Position numbers and translations under genes: made by a program. This document shows positions 29,162 through 37,545 of a stretch of 54,693 nucleotides of DNA, in pieces; the stretch's first letter is position 1, and every line of letters begins with the position of its first letter. A model generated the notes under the pieces. The model ran no database searches. It worked only from the letters and a program-made list of their open reading frames with translations, and was not told where the DNA came from. Source of the stretch: Modestobacter excelsi (GTDB lineage: Bacteria > Actinomycetota > Actinomycetes > Mycobacteriales > Geodermatophilaceae); NCBI RefSeq assembly GCF_005930495.1, contig NZ_SJEX01000025.1, positions 1 to 54,693 of the forward strand, read 5' to 3'.

Positions 29162-29896
29162 TCAGCCAAGCGTCGGGAGCCATGCCGAATAGGCAGGCCC
29201 GACCATCTCCACCTGGTCCGCCGGTATCAGTACACCGCTGCGGAATGCGCGACCGTATCTCGTCGGGATCGACAAGGGCACTGGCGTGACTCGCTTGTCG
29301 GGGAGTTGCTTCGTCAGTTCCCACAGCGTGGTCACCTCGGGCCCGGCGACCTCCTGCGTCGCGCCGCTGCGGTCCCTCGTCGCGCATTCAGCGATCACAT
29401 CGGCCACGGCGTCCAGCGCGACAGGCTTGATCGTCATCGTCGGCACGAAGGCGAAGGGCCCGAACCTCATTCGGTCCACGTTCTGCCCGGCGAATTCGAA
29501 CCACTGTGTCGAGCGGACGACGGTCAAGTTCTCGCTCTCCTGCCGTGCGACGCGCTCCTGAGCGGCCTTGGCCGCGAAGTAGCCGTAGCCTTGCACCTCA
29601 GGCAGATCACAGTTCACGATCGACAGCAGGATGTGCCGGGCGCCGGACGCGCGGGCGGCGGTAGCGATGGCGCGTGTCGAGCGGGTGAAGAAGTCCATCG
29701 CAGACCTCCGACCGATGATGAAACGGCCCGTCGCCTCCACGATCACCTCGGCGTGCCCGAGCCGACGCGCCGCGTCGTCGCGCAGCACGTCGAACCCGGT
29801 CGAGCGCGAGAAGAGCTCCGCGGTCCCGCCGCGCCGTGTGAGCGCGTGCTGAATTGCTCTCCCGGACAGGCCGCCACCCACTACAGCTGTGTGCAT
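29162..29896 (-). CDS. NAD(P)-binding NmrA/atypical SDR-like protein
   Basis: 244 residues. The N-terminus has the Rossmann motif VVGGGLSGRAIQHALTRRG (GGGxxGR). EVIVEATGRFIIGRRSAMDFF, HILLSIVNCDLPEVQGYGYFAAKAAQERVARQES and LTVVRSTQWFEFAGQN follow the pattern of NAD(P)H-binding atypical SDRs, with YFxxK in the usual place of the active-site YxxxK. It may be a redox sensor or reductase; substrate unknown. ATG 29896 is preferred (29917 possible). It is divergently transcribed from the TetR gene at 29978 with a palindrome between, so it is probably that regulator's target. Confidence 0.85.
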   Translation of the reverse strand: MHTAVVGGGLSGRAIQHALTRRGGTAELFSRSTGFDVLRDDAARRLGHAEVIVEATGRFIIGRRSAMDFFTRSTRAIATAARASGARHILLSIVNCDLPEVQGYGYFAAKAAQERVARQESENLTVVRSTQWFEFAGQNVDRMRFGPFAFVPTMTIKPVALDAVADVIAECATRDRSGATQEVAGPEVTTLWELTKQLPDKRVTPVPLSIPTRYGRAFRSGVLIPADQVEMVGPAYSAWLPTLG

Positions 29897-29937
29897 CAGG
29901 CCCTCCAGGCCGGTCACTCACACCCCATGAGAATGCA

Positions 29938-29957
29938 TCCTCTATGATCGTAGAGGA
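29938..29957. promoter_or_regulatory. Palindromic operator between the SDR-like gene and tetR
   Basis: TCCTCTATGATCGTAGAGGA is a 20-base near-perfect palindrome (18 of 20 positions symmetric). It lies 20 bases before the TetR start and 41 bases before the divergent gene's start, the position expected for an autoregulated TetR operator. Confidence 0.7.
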
Positions 29958-29977
29958 CAAGCATCGAAGGGAGCAAC

Positions 29978-30526
29978 ATGGGACGGCGCGAGCAGATCGC
30001 AGACGCGGGCGTGCGTCTGATCGGCCGGACCGGGATCCACAGCCTGACCCACCTGTCCGTGGATGCCGAAGCGGAGCTTCCGCGCGGCTCCACGTCCTAC
30101 TACGCGCGCACTCGGCGCGATCTGCTCGCCCTTGTGGTGGATCGGCTCTCGGAAGGGTCGCAGGCCGACGTGGACGATCTTGCCGTCCCAGCCGTGCTCA
30201 CCCGCGCTGAAGCAGCCCAGGTGGCCGTCGATGTTCTGGACCGCATGGCGCGCCGACAGGACGCACAGGCGGCGCGCTTCGCCCTGATGTTCGAGCTGCG
30301 CGACGACGCTGAGCTCCGAGCCGCGCTGACGACTCAGGCTGCGGTACGCCCCGTCCTCACCGCCGCGGCCGCCGAGCTGCTTCGCGCCATCGGTGTCACC
30401 GACCCAGCGGCGCATGCACCCGACCTGGTCGGGCTCGTCGACGCGCTGCTCATGTACCGGACCGCCCAGGCCGCGCCCGTCGACGCCGCCCGCGTGCTGC
30501 GTGCCTACCTCGACGGGCTCGCATAG
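29978..30526 (+). CDS. TetR-family transcriptional repressor
   Basis: 182 residues. The N-terminal helix-turn-helix is recognisable as REQIADAGVRLIGRTGIHSLTHLSVDAEAELPRGSTSYYARTRRDLLALVVDRL (about 4-57), with STSYYARTRRDLL as the characteristic end of the TetR DNA-binding region. The C-terminal ligand domain is helical. AGGGAG lies 8 bases before ATG 29978. A palindrome is placed to repress both this gene and the divergent NAD(P)-binding gene. The stop is TAG. Confidence 0.9.
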   Translation: MGRREQIADAGVRLIGRTGIHSLTHLSVDAEAELPRGSTSYYARTRRDLLALVVDRLSEGSQADVDDLAVPAVLTRAEAAQVAVDVLDRMARRQDAQAARFALMFELRDDAELRAALTTQAAVRPVLTAAAAELLRAIGVTDPAAHAPDLVGLVDALLMYRTAQAAPVDAARVLRAYLDGLA

Positions 30527-30962
30527 CCCCATCGCACACGGCCGCCGCCGGTCAGCGCGACCTCGACGTCCTCGCCACACTCAGCCACGACGACCTCAGC
30601 GGCCTCGACACGAGCGGACTCGCCTCGCCCGGTCCCTGCGCGGCCTGTCCTCACGGCCGTCAGTGGTCTCGGGTCCTGTCCCTCAGCACTCGGTGCCACC
30701 AGGTCGCCCTGCACGGGCATCCTCGGCTCCCCGGCAAGCCGAGGGACGGCGGCCTGGAGGAACGAGCCGTCGGCGGCACGGCGTGTCGGCCACTCGCGGA
30801 CGGCCGCGCGGGGATGCATGGCGATCGAGCGGAGTGCGGTGCCCGGACGCCGACGGCGCATGGGGACCAAGGGGCGCTCACTGCCCGGCGGTGAGCGACC
30901 CGGCCCGGATGCGTCATACACGTGACACGCCTCTTGTGACTCACCGCGCCGTGGAGGACCCG
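30527..30962. other. Possible decayed gene
   Basis: Plus-strand frame from about 30548 reads QRDLDVLATLSHDDLSGLDTSGLASPG, which looks protein-like, but there is no start, family or continuation I can defend. Confidence 0.3.
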
Positions 30963-31709
30963 ATGAACGCACCGACCCCTCATCCCACGATCGTGGTGGG
31001 CGCATCGCGCGGTCTTCGCCGCGCTATCGCCGTAGCGCTCGCCGAGGACGCCGGCCCGGTGGTCGCCGTAGCCCGCGATCAAGCCAGATTGGCCGACCTG
31101 GCTGCAGCCACCCCCGGCGTGGTGCCGGAACGTGCGGATGCCGCCGACCCGGAAGCCGCCACACGGCTGCTTCGCACCTACGATCCCCGGACGGTCGTCC
31201 TGGTCGCCGGCGCCACCCCGACGATGGCGCCGCTGCAGCACCAGACATGGGTGACGTTCTCGGCCAACTGGCACGCCGACGTACAGATCGCCTTCCACTG
31301 GATCAGGGCGGCCTTGGCTCGACCGCTCCCCCCGGGCAGCCGGGTGATCGTCATCAGCAGCGGCGCCGCGCTCGCCGGTTCACCGCTCAGCGGCGGATAT
31401 GCCGGCGCCAAGGCAACCCAGCGGTTCCTCGCCGGATACGCCCAGGAGGAGGCGAGCCGTGCCGAGCTCGACCTCGCCTCCACCACGGTGTTCCCCCGAC
31501 CCTCCCCCATGACCGACGTGGGCCGGGCGGCGGTGCAGGCCTACTCCGCCCGAGACGGCCTGTCGGAGGAGGCCTACGTCCATCGGCTGGGCGGAGTCCT
31601 CACCCCCGCGATCGCCGGTCGGGCGCTGGTCGAGCTGCGCGCGGCCGACACCACGGACCTCTCCCCCGGCTATCTGCTCACCGGTGACGGACTGAAGCCG
31701 ATGGGCTGA
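30963..31709 (+). CDS. SDR-family oxidoreductase
   Basis: 248 residues. The N-terminal nucleotide site is VVGASRGLRRAIAVALAED, with GASRGLR in place of the usual TGxxxGIG. A VAGATPTM equivalent of NNAG follows, then VIVISSGAALAGSPLSGGYAGAKATQRFLAGYAQEEA, carrying Ser and YxGAK. The catalytic Tyr-x-x-x-Lys is kept as YAGAK. ATG 30963 has AGGACC just upstream and gives the standard N-terminus. Substrate unknown. It lies in the same direction as the broken NTF2/DUF1330 gene and the ECF sigma gene. Confidence 0.88.
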   Translation: MNAPTPHPTIVVGASRGLRRAIAVALAEDAGPVVAVARDQARLADLAAATPGVVPERADAADPEAATRLLRTYDPRTVVLVAGATPTMAPLQHQTWVTFSANWHADVQIAFHWIRAALARPLPPGSRVIVISSGAALAGSPLSGGYAGAKATQRFLAGYAQEEASRAELDLASTTVFPRPSPMTDVGRAAVQAYSARDGLSEEAYVHRLGGVLTPAIAGRALVELRAADTTDLSPGYLLTGDGLKPMG

Positions 31710-31829
31710 CCTACACCGCGACCAGCCCCCTACCAGCGACGGCCGCTACCCGGCCGACCGCCCAACCCGGTCATCCCGGGAACGGCTCGCGCCACCACCC
31801 ACCAACAGAAGAAGGGCAGCGCCAACGAC

Positions 31830-32404
31830 ATGACCAGATCAACAACGCCGATATCGCCAGCTATCACGATCACAGCGACAGGACCGTGATCGAGCGACAC
31901 CTGGCCGGTCCACCTGTTCGACCTGCACCGGGTGAGCACCGCCTTCATCCCCCACCTGGAGCGCTCTTCGGAAGCGATGGTGAACACCCTCTCGATCAAC
32001 GCCCTCGCACCACTGCCACTGATCCCGGCGTACGTGCGACCCACGATCAGGCGGGCGCGTTGGACGTTCCGGCGCTCGGCGTCTACCGCTTGCGAGAAGG
32101 GCGGATCACCCGGTCGCAGATGTACCAGGACACCGCCGAGGTGGCGCGGTTCCTGTCCGGCGCGGAAAGCGCCGTGCCGTCCGCGACCACGCTCCAGGTG
32201 ACCCGCGTGCACGCGCAGGACCCAGCCCTGTTCAGCGCCCACGCCCAGCAGTCGTTGCCGCTGATTGCCGGATACGGGTGCGCATTGCTCGCACGCTCCA
32301 CGAGCCGCCCCGAGGTGATCGAAGGCGAGTGGCCGACCGGCATGGTCTTTCTGCACTCGTGGCCGTCGAAGGCCCGCTTCCGCGAGTTCTACGACAGACA
32401 GTGA
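31830..32404 (+). pseudogene. NTF2/SnoaL-like plus DUF1330-like protein, frameshifted
   Basis: The C-terminal part is in one frame: ALDVPALGVYRLREGRITRSQMYQDTAEVARFL is the end of an NTF2/SnoaL-like fold. ATTLQVTRVHAQDPALFSAHAQQSLPLIAGYGCALLARSTSRPEVIEGEWPTGMVFLHSWPSKARFREFYDRQ resembles DUF1330. Upstream NTF2-like pieces (such as INNADIASYHDHSDRTVIERHL, 31834-31900) lie in other frames, so at least two frameshifts occurred. Proteins of this kind are commonly encoded beside the SnoaL-bearing ECF sigma factor that follows. Confidence 0.6.
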
Positions 32405-32733
32405 CGAGTACCGGACGGGGCGCCGGCTTCGCCTGGATTCCGGTCGCTCGGATCTGGTGGTCTTCGACGCCTCCTCGCCACGCCCACGCTCGTGAGAGCA
32501 ATGGCTGCAGCCGTCGATCACAGTCCGAGCTGCTGCTCACGCGGTGCCCGCGCAGGCCCCCTGCAAGCGAGGAGCCGGACGAACGACCGCGGTACATAGC
32601 CGCCCTCGTGCATCCCGTCCGGCCCGGTCAGGACTCTCGCTCGAGGTGAGCGGCCGCTCGGGCGTTCCAGGTCTCGAAGAGCCGCTGGCAGTGCACGTCG
32701 ATGACTGGCCGGCCTGCAGCGCGTCGTACAGGT
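32405..32733. other. Intergenic region before the ECF sigma gene
   Basis: No supported gene in 329 bases. It should contain the promoter of the sigma-cupin pair, but I cannot point to convincing elements. Confidence 0.4.
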
Positions 32734-33741
32734 ATGGACGACAGCCTTGTGGTCGCCGCGCAGGCCGGCGACGCCGCCGCATTCGGACGCTTGATCGAGC
32801 CGTTCCGCCGGGAACTGCAGGTGCACTGCTATCGCATGCTCGGCTCGATCGAGGACGCCGAGGACGCCGTGCAGGAGACCCACCTGCGGGCGTGGGCGCG
32901 GCTGGATGGCTATGCCGGCCGAGGCACCTTCCGCGCTTGGCTCTACAGCATCGCAACCCGTGCCTGCCTGGACCTCCTGCGACGACGCAAGGTCAGGTCA
33001 TGGCCGCCCGACGTGGCTTCCCCTTCCGACCCCCGGATGCATCCCGCACCGCCAGTCGACCTGGCGTGGCTGCAGCCCTACCCCGACACCCTGCTGGCCG
33101 CACCGGCGCCACCCGACGGCCAACCGGAGAGCATGGTGACGGCGAAGGAGACCATCGAGCTGGCGTTCCTGGCCTCGATCCAACGGCTACCGGCGCGCCA
33201 GCGCGCGGTGCTGATCCTCCGCGACGTGCTCGACTGGTCGGCCGGGGACACCTCGGCGGCCCTGGACATGTCAGTGGTGGCGGTCAACAGCGCCCTCCAG
33301 CGGGCCCATGCAACGCTGGCGGACTACCTCCCCTCCGACCGCGACCTCTGGACCGGGCACTCCAGCGAGAGCGACCGGCAGACACTGTCGCGGTTGATCG
33401 ACGCCTGGGAGCGCTCGGACACGGCCGCCCTGGTTGCCCTGCTCCGGGCCGACGCGCGACTGGTGATGCCGCCGCGGCCCACCTGGTTCGCCGGCCGGGA
33501 CGCGATCGAGGTCTTCCTGCGCGAGCACGTGTTCGGGCAGATGGGCTCTCACTGGCTCCTGCGCCCCACCGCGGCGAACCGGCAGCCGGCGTTCGCCCTC
33601 TACCGTCAGCAGATCGGCGCGCTCGACCATCGCCCCTTCGCCCTTGGCGTGCTGGACGTGAGCGGCGGTCGAATCTCCGAACTGGCCATGTTCACCCAAC
33701 CGGAGCTGTTCGATCGCTTTGAGATGCCGGACTTGTTGTGA
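32734..33741 (+). CDS. ECF sigma factor with C-terminal SnoaL-like domain
   Basis: 335 residues. Sigma-70 region 2 is seen at about 5-75: FGRLIEPFRRELQVHCYRMLGSIEDAEDAVQETHLRAWARLDGYAGRGTFRAWLYSIATRACLDLLRRRK. Region 4 lies at about 140-200: LAFLASIQRLPARQRAVLILRDVLDWSAGDTSAALDMSVVAVNSALQRAHATL. A fused NTF2/SnoaL-like domain follows (about 210-330, SRLIDAWERSDTAALVALLRADARLVMPP). Such fusions (SigG/SigJ-like groups) often have no anti-sigma factor and are thought to be controlled by their own C-terminal domain. ATG 32734 begins MDDSLVVAAQAGDAAAFGRL, the normal start. The stop overlaps the cupin gene's start. Confidence 0.93.
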   Translation: MDDSLVVAAQAGDAAAFGRLIEPFRRELQVHCYRMLGSIEDAEDAVQETHLRAWARLDGYAGRGTFRAWLYSIATRACLDLLRRRKVRSWPPDVASPSDPRMHPAPPVDLAWLQPYPDTLLAAPAPPDGQPESMVTAKETIELAFLASIQRLPARQRAVLILRDVLDWSAGDTSAALDMSVVAVNSALQRAHATLADYLPSDRDLWTGHSSESDRQTLSRLIDAWERSDTAALVALLRADARLVMPPRPTWFAGRDAIEVFLREHVFGQMGSHWLLRPTAANRQPAFALYRQQIGALDHRPFALGVLDVSGGRISELAMFTQPELFDRFEMPDLL

Positions 33742-34055
33742 GCGAGGATGGCGACGGGCTGTCCTTTCTCGGTGACCGCGATCTCCCGGGGCATCGGGTT
33801 CGCACCGTCGTCCTGGAGTCCGGGGACACCCTGGAGGTCCATCGCGCGCACTGGCTGGACGTGCTCGTCGTGGTGGAACGGGGATGCTTGCAGGTCGAGT
33901 GTGAGGGCGGTGCCCGCGCCGCCTTCGATGCTGGCGCGGTGTTGGTCCTGACGATGCCGGAACTGCGGCGGCTTCACAGTGTCGGTTCTGCCGCGCTGGT
34001 CCTCAGCGTCCTGTCCCGACGGGCGCACGGCGACGCGGCGGCGCCCGAGGACTGA
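33738..34055 (+). CDS. Small cupin-like protein coupled to the ECF sigma gene
   Basis: 105 residues. A single beta-barrel pattern (VRTVVLESGDTLEVHRAHWLDVLVVVERGCLQVECEGGARAAFDAGAVLVLTMPELRRLHSVGSAALVLSVLSRR) fits a one-domain cupin, with few metal-ligand His residues. GTG 33738 overlaps the sigma factor's TGA by four bases, so the two are translationally coupled. The cupin could be a sensor or modulator for the sigma factor; this is inference from coupling only. Confidence 0.7.
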   Translation: MSEDGDGLSFLGDRDLPGHRVRTVVLESGDTLEVHRAHWLDVLVVVERGCLQVECEGGARAAFDAGAVLVLTMPELRRLHSVGSAALVLSVLSRRAHGDAAAPED

Positions 34056-34259
34056 GGGACGTTGTTGCCCGGTGGTGAGTCGCCGCGCGCAGCGCCGGCC
34101 GGCTCGCCCGCTGCCGCGGCCTACCCGAGCGTCGGCTGGCACAGCTTCGCCGAGTGGGCCGCCGCCGTGAACTGGGATCGGCTGCTCAGCTGATGCCCAC
34201 ACGAGCAGGGCCGGTGTGCTGACCGGCGGGACGGTCACCGGAAGCCCGCTCTGTCCGGG

Positions 34260-35122
34260 CTACGACGTCCGGACGAAGTCCCCGATGAGCTGGGCGAGGG
34301 CCTCTGGCTGGTCCAGCGAGATCAAGGCCCTGGTGTCGTCGACCTCCACCAGCTACCCGCGGGGGAAGAGGGCGGCGAGCCGGCGGCCGTGCTCCGGGGG
34401 CATCACCCGGTCACGGCGCGCCCACACTACCAGCGCCGGCTGGGTGAAGGTGCGCAGGCGTTCCGCGGCATCGAGGAGATGCGGCCGGGCTGCCCGGATC
34501 GAACGCAGGACCTGCACTGTGTCCCGTCGGATCGCCGGCTGGGCGAGGACCGCCCGGATCCACCCGGCCGTAGCAGCGTCGCCCCTGGCCGTGAGCCAGC
34601 CGAAGGCGACCGGGAGCCGTCGCAGGGCCCGCAGCCGCAACTGTTGCATGAACAGCCCGAACAGCCAGGGTGGCAGCCGGCCGGCCAGGGCAAGGGTGGT
34701 GCCGGTCACCCGGGCCGGGAGGTTGCCGAATGCCTCGCAGGAGACGAGGACGAGGCGCGTCACGCGTGCGATCCCCTCCCCCTTCCATCCGCGCAGCTGC
34801 CGCTCACCAGCAACTGGGCCAGCACACCGCCGGTGTCGCTTCCGACGAGGGTGACGTCGGACAACTCCAGTCGCTCGATCAACTCGCCCACCAACGTGGC
34901 GAGTCCGGGAAGCGACAGGTCGGCGCCGCCGCGGACCGGATGACGGTGGGCACCCATCCGGAGCGTGGGAGCCACGCACCGATGGCCGGCGGACAGGGCA
35001 GCGATGGACGCGTCCCACAGGGCGGAGTCCATCAGCAGGCCGTGGAGGAGAACCATCGGCGTACCGGGACCACCGGTGTCCCGGTAGTCGATCGTCCCGA
35101 CCGACAGCTCCATCTGTGACAT
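34260..35122 (-). pseudogene. Alpha/beta hydrolase with frameshift and amber codon
   Basis: Frame 1 from ATG 35122 reads MELSVGTIDYRDTGGPGTPMVLLHGLLMDSALWDASIAAL ... LSDVTLVGSDTGGVLAQLLV, with a nucleophile position GSDTGG (Asp replaces the usual Ser: haloalkane-dehalogenase-like). After a G-rich run (about 34765-34780) the frame shifts to ARVTRLVLVSCEAFGNLP ... ERLRTFTQPALVVWARRDRVMPPEHGRRLAALFPRG. A TAG at 34353-34355 interrupts that frame, and LVEVDDTRALISLDQPEALAQLIGDFVRTS follows. Joined length of about 285 residues is normal for the family. Two separate lesions make this a probable pseudogene. Confidence 0.75.
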
Positions 35123-35133
35123 CGCGGGGCTGT

Positions 35134-36063
35134 TCACCGAGCCGGGGCATCGACGACGCGAACCCGCTGGTCGACCAGATGGCGCCGCAAGAAGGCGATC
35201 TCGGCGTCGACCGCCTGCTCGTGCTGGTCGAGGAACGTGGCGTAGTGGCCGCCCGGCAGGTGCACGACCTCGGAGCGGGGTGCGCGGGACGCCGCGCGCA
35301 CGGCGGGCCCCACCAGGGCGGACTGGTCCTGGTCGCAGACGACCACCAGGAGCGGGCAACGCACCCGAGCGGCCGCGCGGCCCGGTCGATAGAAGCCCAC
35401 CCGCAGGGCCGAGCGGGCGGCAACTGCCTGCTGCCAGTCCGGGTACCGGTCACCAGGGTTCAAAGCCGCGCACCCGTCCTGGGCATCCGGCGTCGTCAAC
35501 ACAGCGAGTGTTCCGGGGGGTCCGCTCAACGGCACCAGCCGTGGCGCCCGGCCGAGCAACCCGCCGAGCGCATCCAGCACGCCGCGTCCCAGAAGTCGGA
35601 GCATCGAGGGTGGGTGCTGGTACCGCATGGCGTTGCGCGCAGCGGCCTGACCGTCGGCGTTGGGCGTCTGCGCGATCGCCGCAGCCAGCGTCGGATGGTC
35701 GGCGGCTACCGGGAAGACGTGACCTCCGGACGACGAGAACCCCCAGATCGCGATCCGGGCCGGGTCGACACCGGGCACGGTGCTGGCGTAGGCGATTGCC
35801 GCGTTCCAATCGGCGCGTTCGTCTCGAGGGCGGACGACCTGGCGCGGTTCCCCGCCGCTCTCACCAAGGCGGCGATAGTCGAACGCGAGCACAGCGAACC
35901 CGGCTTCGGCGAAGCGCTCCGCGAACCGGTCAGTGCCGGGTTCCTTGGTCACGGCCATGCCGCCGGCCATCACCACGCAGGCGCCGTTCGACCCCGGGTA
36001 CAGCCATGCCGCGCACCGGCTGTCGCCACTGGCGAACCAGACCTTCTTTCGTTCCACGGGCAT
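35134..36063 (-). CDS. Alpha/beta hydrolase (dienelactone-hydrolase/X-Pro peptidase-like)
   Basis: 309 residues. The start VWFASGDSRCAAWLYPGSNGACVVMAGGMAVTKEPGTDRFAERFAEAGFAVLAFDYRRLGESGGEPRQ is typical of DUF/AB hydrolases acting on small esters. The nucleophile elbow is GFSSSGG (near residue 112), and the likely acid and base are VVCDQDQSALV and LPGGHYATFL. No signal peptide, so cytoplasmic. A perfect 18-bp palindrome 38 bases before the ATG, and a tetR gene just upstream in the same direction, suggest repression by that TetR. Confidence 0.9.
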   Translation of the reverse strand: MPVERKKVWFASGDSRCAAWLYPGSNGACVVMAGGMAVTKEPGTDRFAERFAEAGFAVLAFDYRRLGESGGEPRQVVRPRDERADWNAAIAYASTVPGVDPARIAIWGFSSSGGHVFPVAADHPTLAAAIAQTPNADGQAAARNAMRYQHPPSMLRLLGRGVLDALGGLLGRAPRLVPLSGPPGTLAVLTTPDAQDGCAALNPGDRYPDWQQAVAARSALRVGFYRPGRAAARVRCPLLVVVCDQDQSALVGPAVRAASRAPRSEVVHLPGGHYATFLDQHEQAVDAEIAFLRRHLVDQRVRVVDAPAR

Positions 36064-36100
36064 CTCACGTCCTCCTCAGGACCACGGTGAGTCGGAGAAA

Positions 36101-36118
36101 GTGAACCACGTGGTTCAC
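36101..36118. promoter_or_regulatory. TetR-type operator palindrome
   Basis: GTGAACCACGTGGTTCAC is a perfect 18-base palindrome located 38 bases upstream of the hydrolase start and about 80 bases after the tetR stop. The AACCANNTGGTT core resembles known TetR/AcrR sites. Repression relieved by a hydrolase substrate is the simplest model. Confidence 0.75.
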
Positions 36119-36201
36119 GTCGATGTCCATGATCGCATGCATCACCGAGCTGCGATGCTGCGTGAAGGGGCGAACGAAGTCCTGGGGTCTGCACGAGGCG
36201 G

Positions 36202-36843
36202 TCAGCCCTGCACGTCTGCGCCCTCTTCCCGATCCAGAGCACGCGCCAATGCCTCGAACCCGGCCCCTATTCTCATGGGGTCACCGCTGGTCCGGGCGTC
36301 GATCAGAAAACCCCGGAGCGTGCCGAGGACCATTGCGGCGACCTCCAGCCGGCGATCGTCGGACCAACTCGGCGGGCACAGGCTCATGAGCGCCGGCATG
36401 TACTGCTCCGACGCATCCTGCCCGAGCACGGCGTAGCGAGCGGCGTCATACATCGCCAGGCCGATTGCCTGGTCAAGCACGAGGGCCTCGTCCGCCACGA
36501 GAACGGGCCAGATCGCCCGCACCCGGCCCGCCAACGTGCGTGCGCGCCCGGCGGCAGCCAGTCCGCCGCTGACCCGCCGCTGACGAAGCCGCAGGACGCC
36601 CTGGATGAGCAGGTCATCGACTCCGTCGAAGTGGTATAGCAGCACCTTGTGCGTCGTGCCGGCTGCGCGGGCGGCCCGCCGGAGGGAGAAGTCGACCAGC
36701 CCGTTGGTCGCGAGGTCCTCCGTGACCCTGTCGAGCAGTTCCCGACGCCGGGCCTCACCCCGATCCGAACGCGACGAGCGCCTGTAGCCGGCGCGCCCGT
36801 TCTCACTCCGCGCTTCAGCCCTGTCCACCGGTACAGCATCCAT
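36202..36843 (-). CDS. TetR/AcrR-family transcriptional regulator
   Basis: 213 residues from ATG 36843 (MDAVPVDRAEARSENGRAG). The N-terminal DNA-binding domain is GEARRRELLDRVTEDLATNGLVDFSLRRAARAAGTTHKVLLYHFDGVDDLLIQGVLRLRQRR, with the VLLYHFxxxDDLL end of the TetR helix-turn-helix. The C-terminal ligand-binding part is helical (VLDQAIGLAMYDAARYAVLG). A start at 36903 would add 20 less convincing residues. Probable repressor of the downstream hydrolase. Confidence 0.9.
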   Translation of the reverse strand: MDAVPVDRAEARSENGRAGYRRSSRSDRGEARRRELLDRVTEDLATNGLVDFSLRRAARAAGTTHKVLLYHFDGVDDLLIQGVLRLRQRRVSGGLAAAGRARTLAGRVRAIWPVLVADEALVLDQAIGLAMYDAARYAVLGQDASEQYMPALMSLCPPSWSDDRRLEVAAMVLGTLRGFLIDARTSGDPMRIGAGFEALARALDREEGADVQG

Positions 36844-37044
36844 CGCCGGTCCACAGCGAGGCCTGGTGATCGGTGGGGCGGCTGGATCGGGCATCGTGGG
36901 CATCTACAGCCAGGTCTTTGCCAGCATCGGCGAGGCAGGCGGCCGACCAAATGAGCAGCCTGCTGCAACCCGGCGGACTCACTCCAACTGCAGCCAGGGA
37001 GAGTTCGGCCATCCTCCGGATGCAAGACGGCCTGGTGAATCGGA
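36844..37044. other. Intergenic region
   Basis: No gene supported between tetR and the tRNA-like fragment. Confidence 0.35.
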
Positions 37045-37075
37045 TGGAGCTGAGCGGAGTCGAACCCCTGACCCA
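37045..37075 (-). other. 3' end of a tRNA/tmRNA-like gene, candidate attachment-site remnant
   Basis: On the minus strand the sequence GGTTCGACTCC is followed at the correct distance by CAGCTCCA, i.e. a T-loop and 3' acceptor strand like those of tRNAs. CAGCTCC plus A is the 3' end of typical tmRNA (ssrA) genes. No D-arm, anticodon arm or tag-peptide region is visible upstream, and the T-stem has one mismatch (G-G). Such orphan 3' ends commonly remain where an element integrated into a tRNA or ssrA gene. No intact copy lies in the window. Confidence 0.4.
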
Positions 37076-37347
37076 CACCGCCAGGGCGGCTATGGGGCGT
37101 TCGCGGAGGTCCACTGAAGTACGTTTTCGCAGCTCAGAGCGTTGCCCGGTCATCCAGGAACATCGGCGAACTACCCTGCACAACACGCTTTGGCCACCGC
37201 CGTGGCACCACCTGGCGGCCGCCTGATCGGGCTTTCCCCGACCGCGAGCAGTTGGTCGGCGTCTCGGCCGATGACGTCCCCAAATGCTGCCGGCCGTGCA
37301 AGATCAGCCGATGATCGAGTCAGCCCACACACTTCCGCCCCGCCGCC

Positions 37348-37508
37348 GCAAGCGAAGTCGCGCGCATCGCCGGCCTCGCCGGACTGTCCGTCAGCCGCAT
37401 CCCAGAGATCACCGGGCCCGGCCGCAGTGACAGCGCCGCATCACGACGCGTTCGTCCGAGCACTCCCCCGCGCATTATCAGCATCGAGGTAGACAACGCC
37501 AGCCGCGT
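37348..37508 (+). pseudogene. Fragment of the phage-like helix-turn-helix protein
   Basis: The frame SEVARIAGLAGLSVSRIPEITGPGRSDSAASRRVRPSTPPRIISIEVDNASRVE aligns with GVKRIAHLADMALSHIRELADPALNNSTMTRRVRPTTAARILIIDMDDANRAS of the gene at 9455-10531. The upstream frame has a stop (TGA) and only a faint Cys pair (CCRPC). It is a decayed second copy of this mobile-element family, 300 bases from the tRNA-like remnant. Confidence 0.65.
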
Positions 37509-37545
37509 GGAACAGCGCGCCAATGTCTCCGACCCCGCGTCTCGA

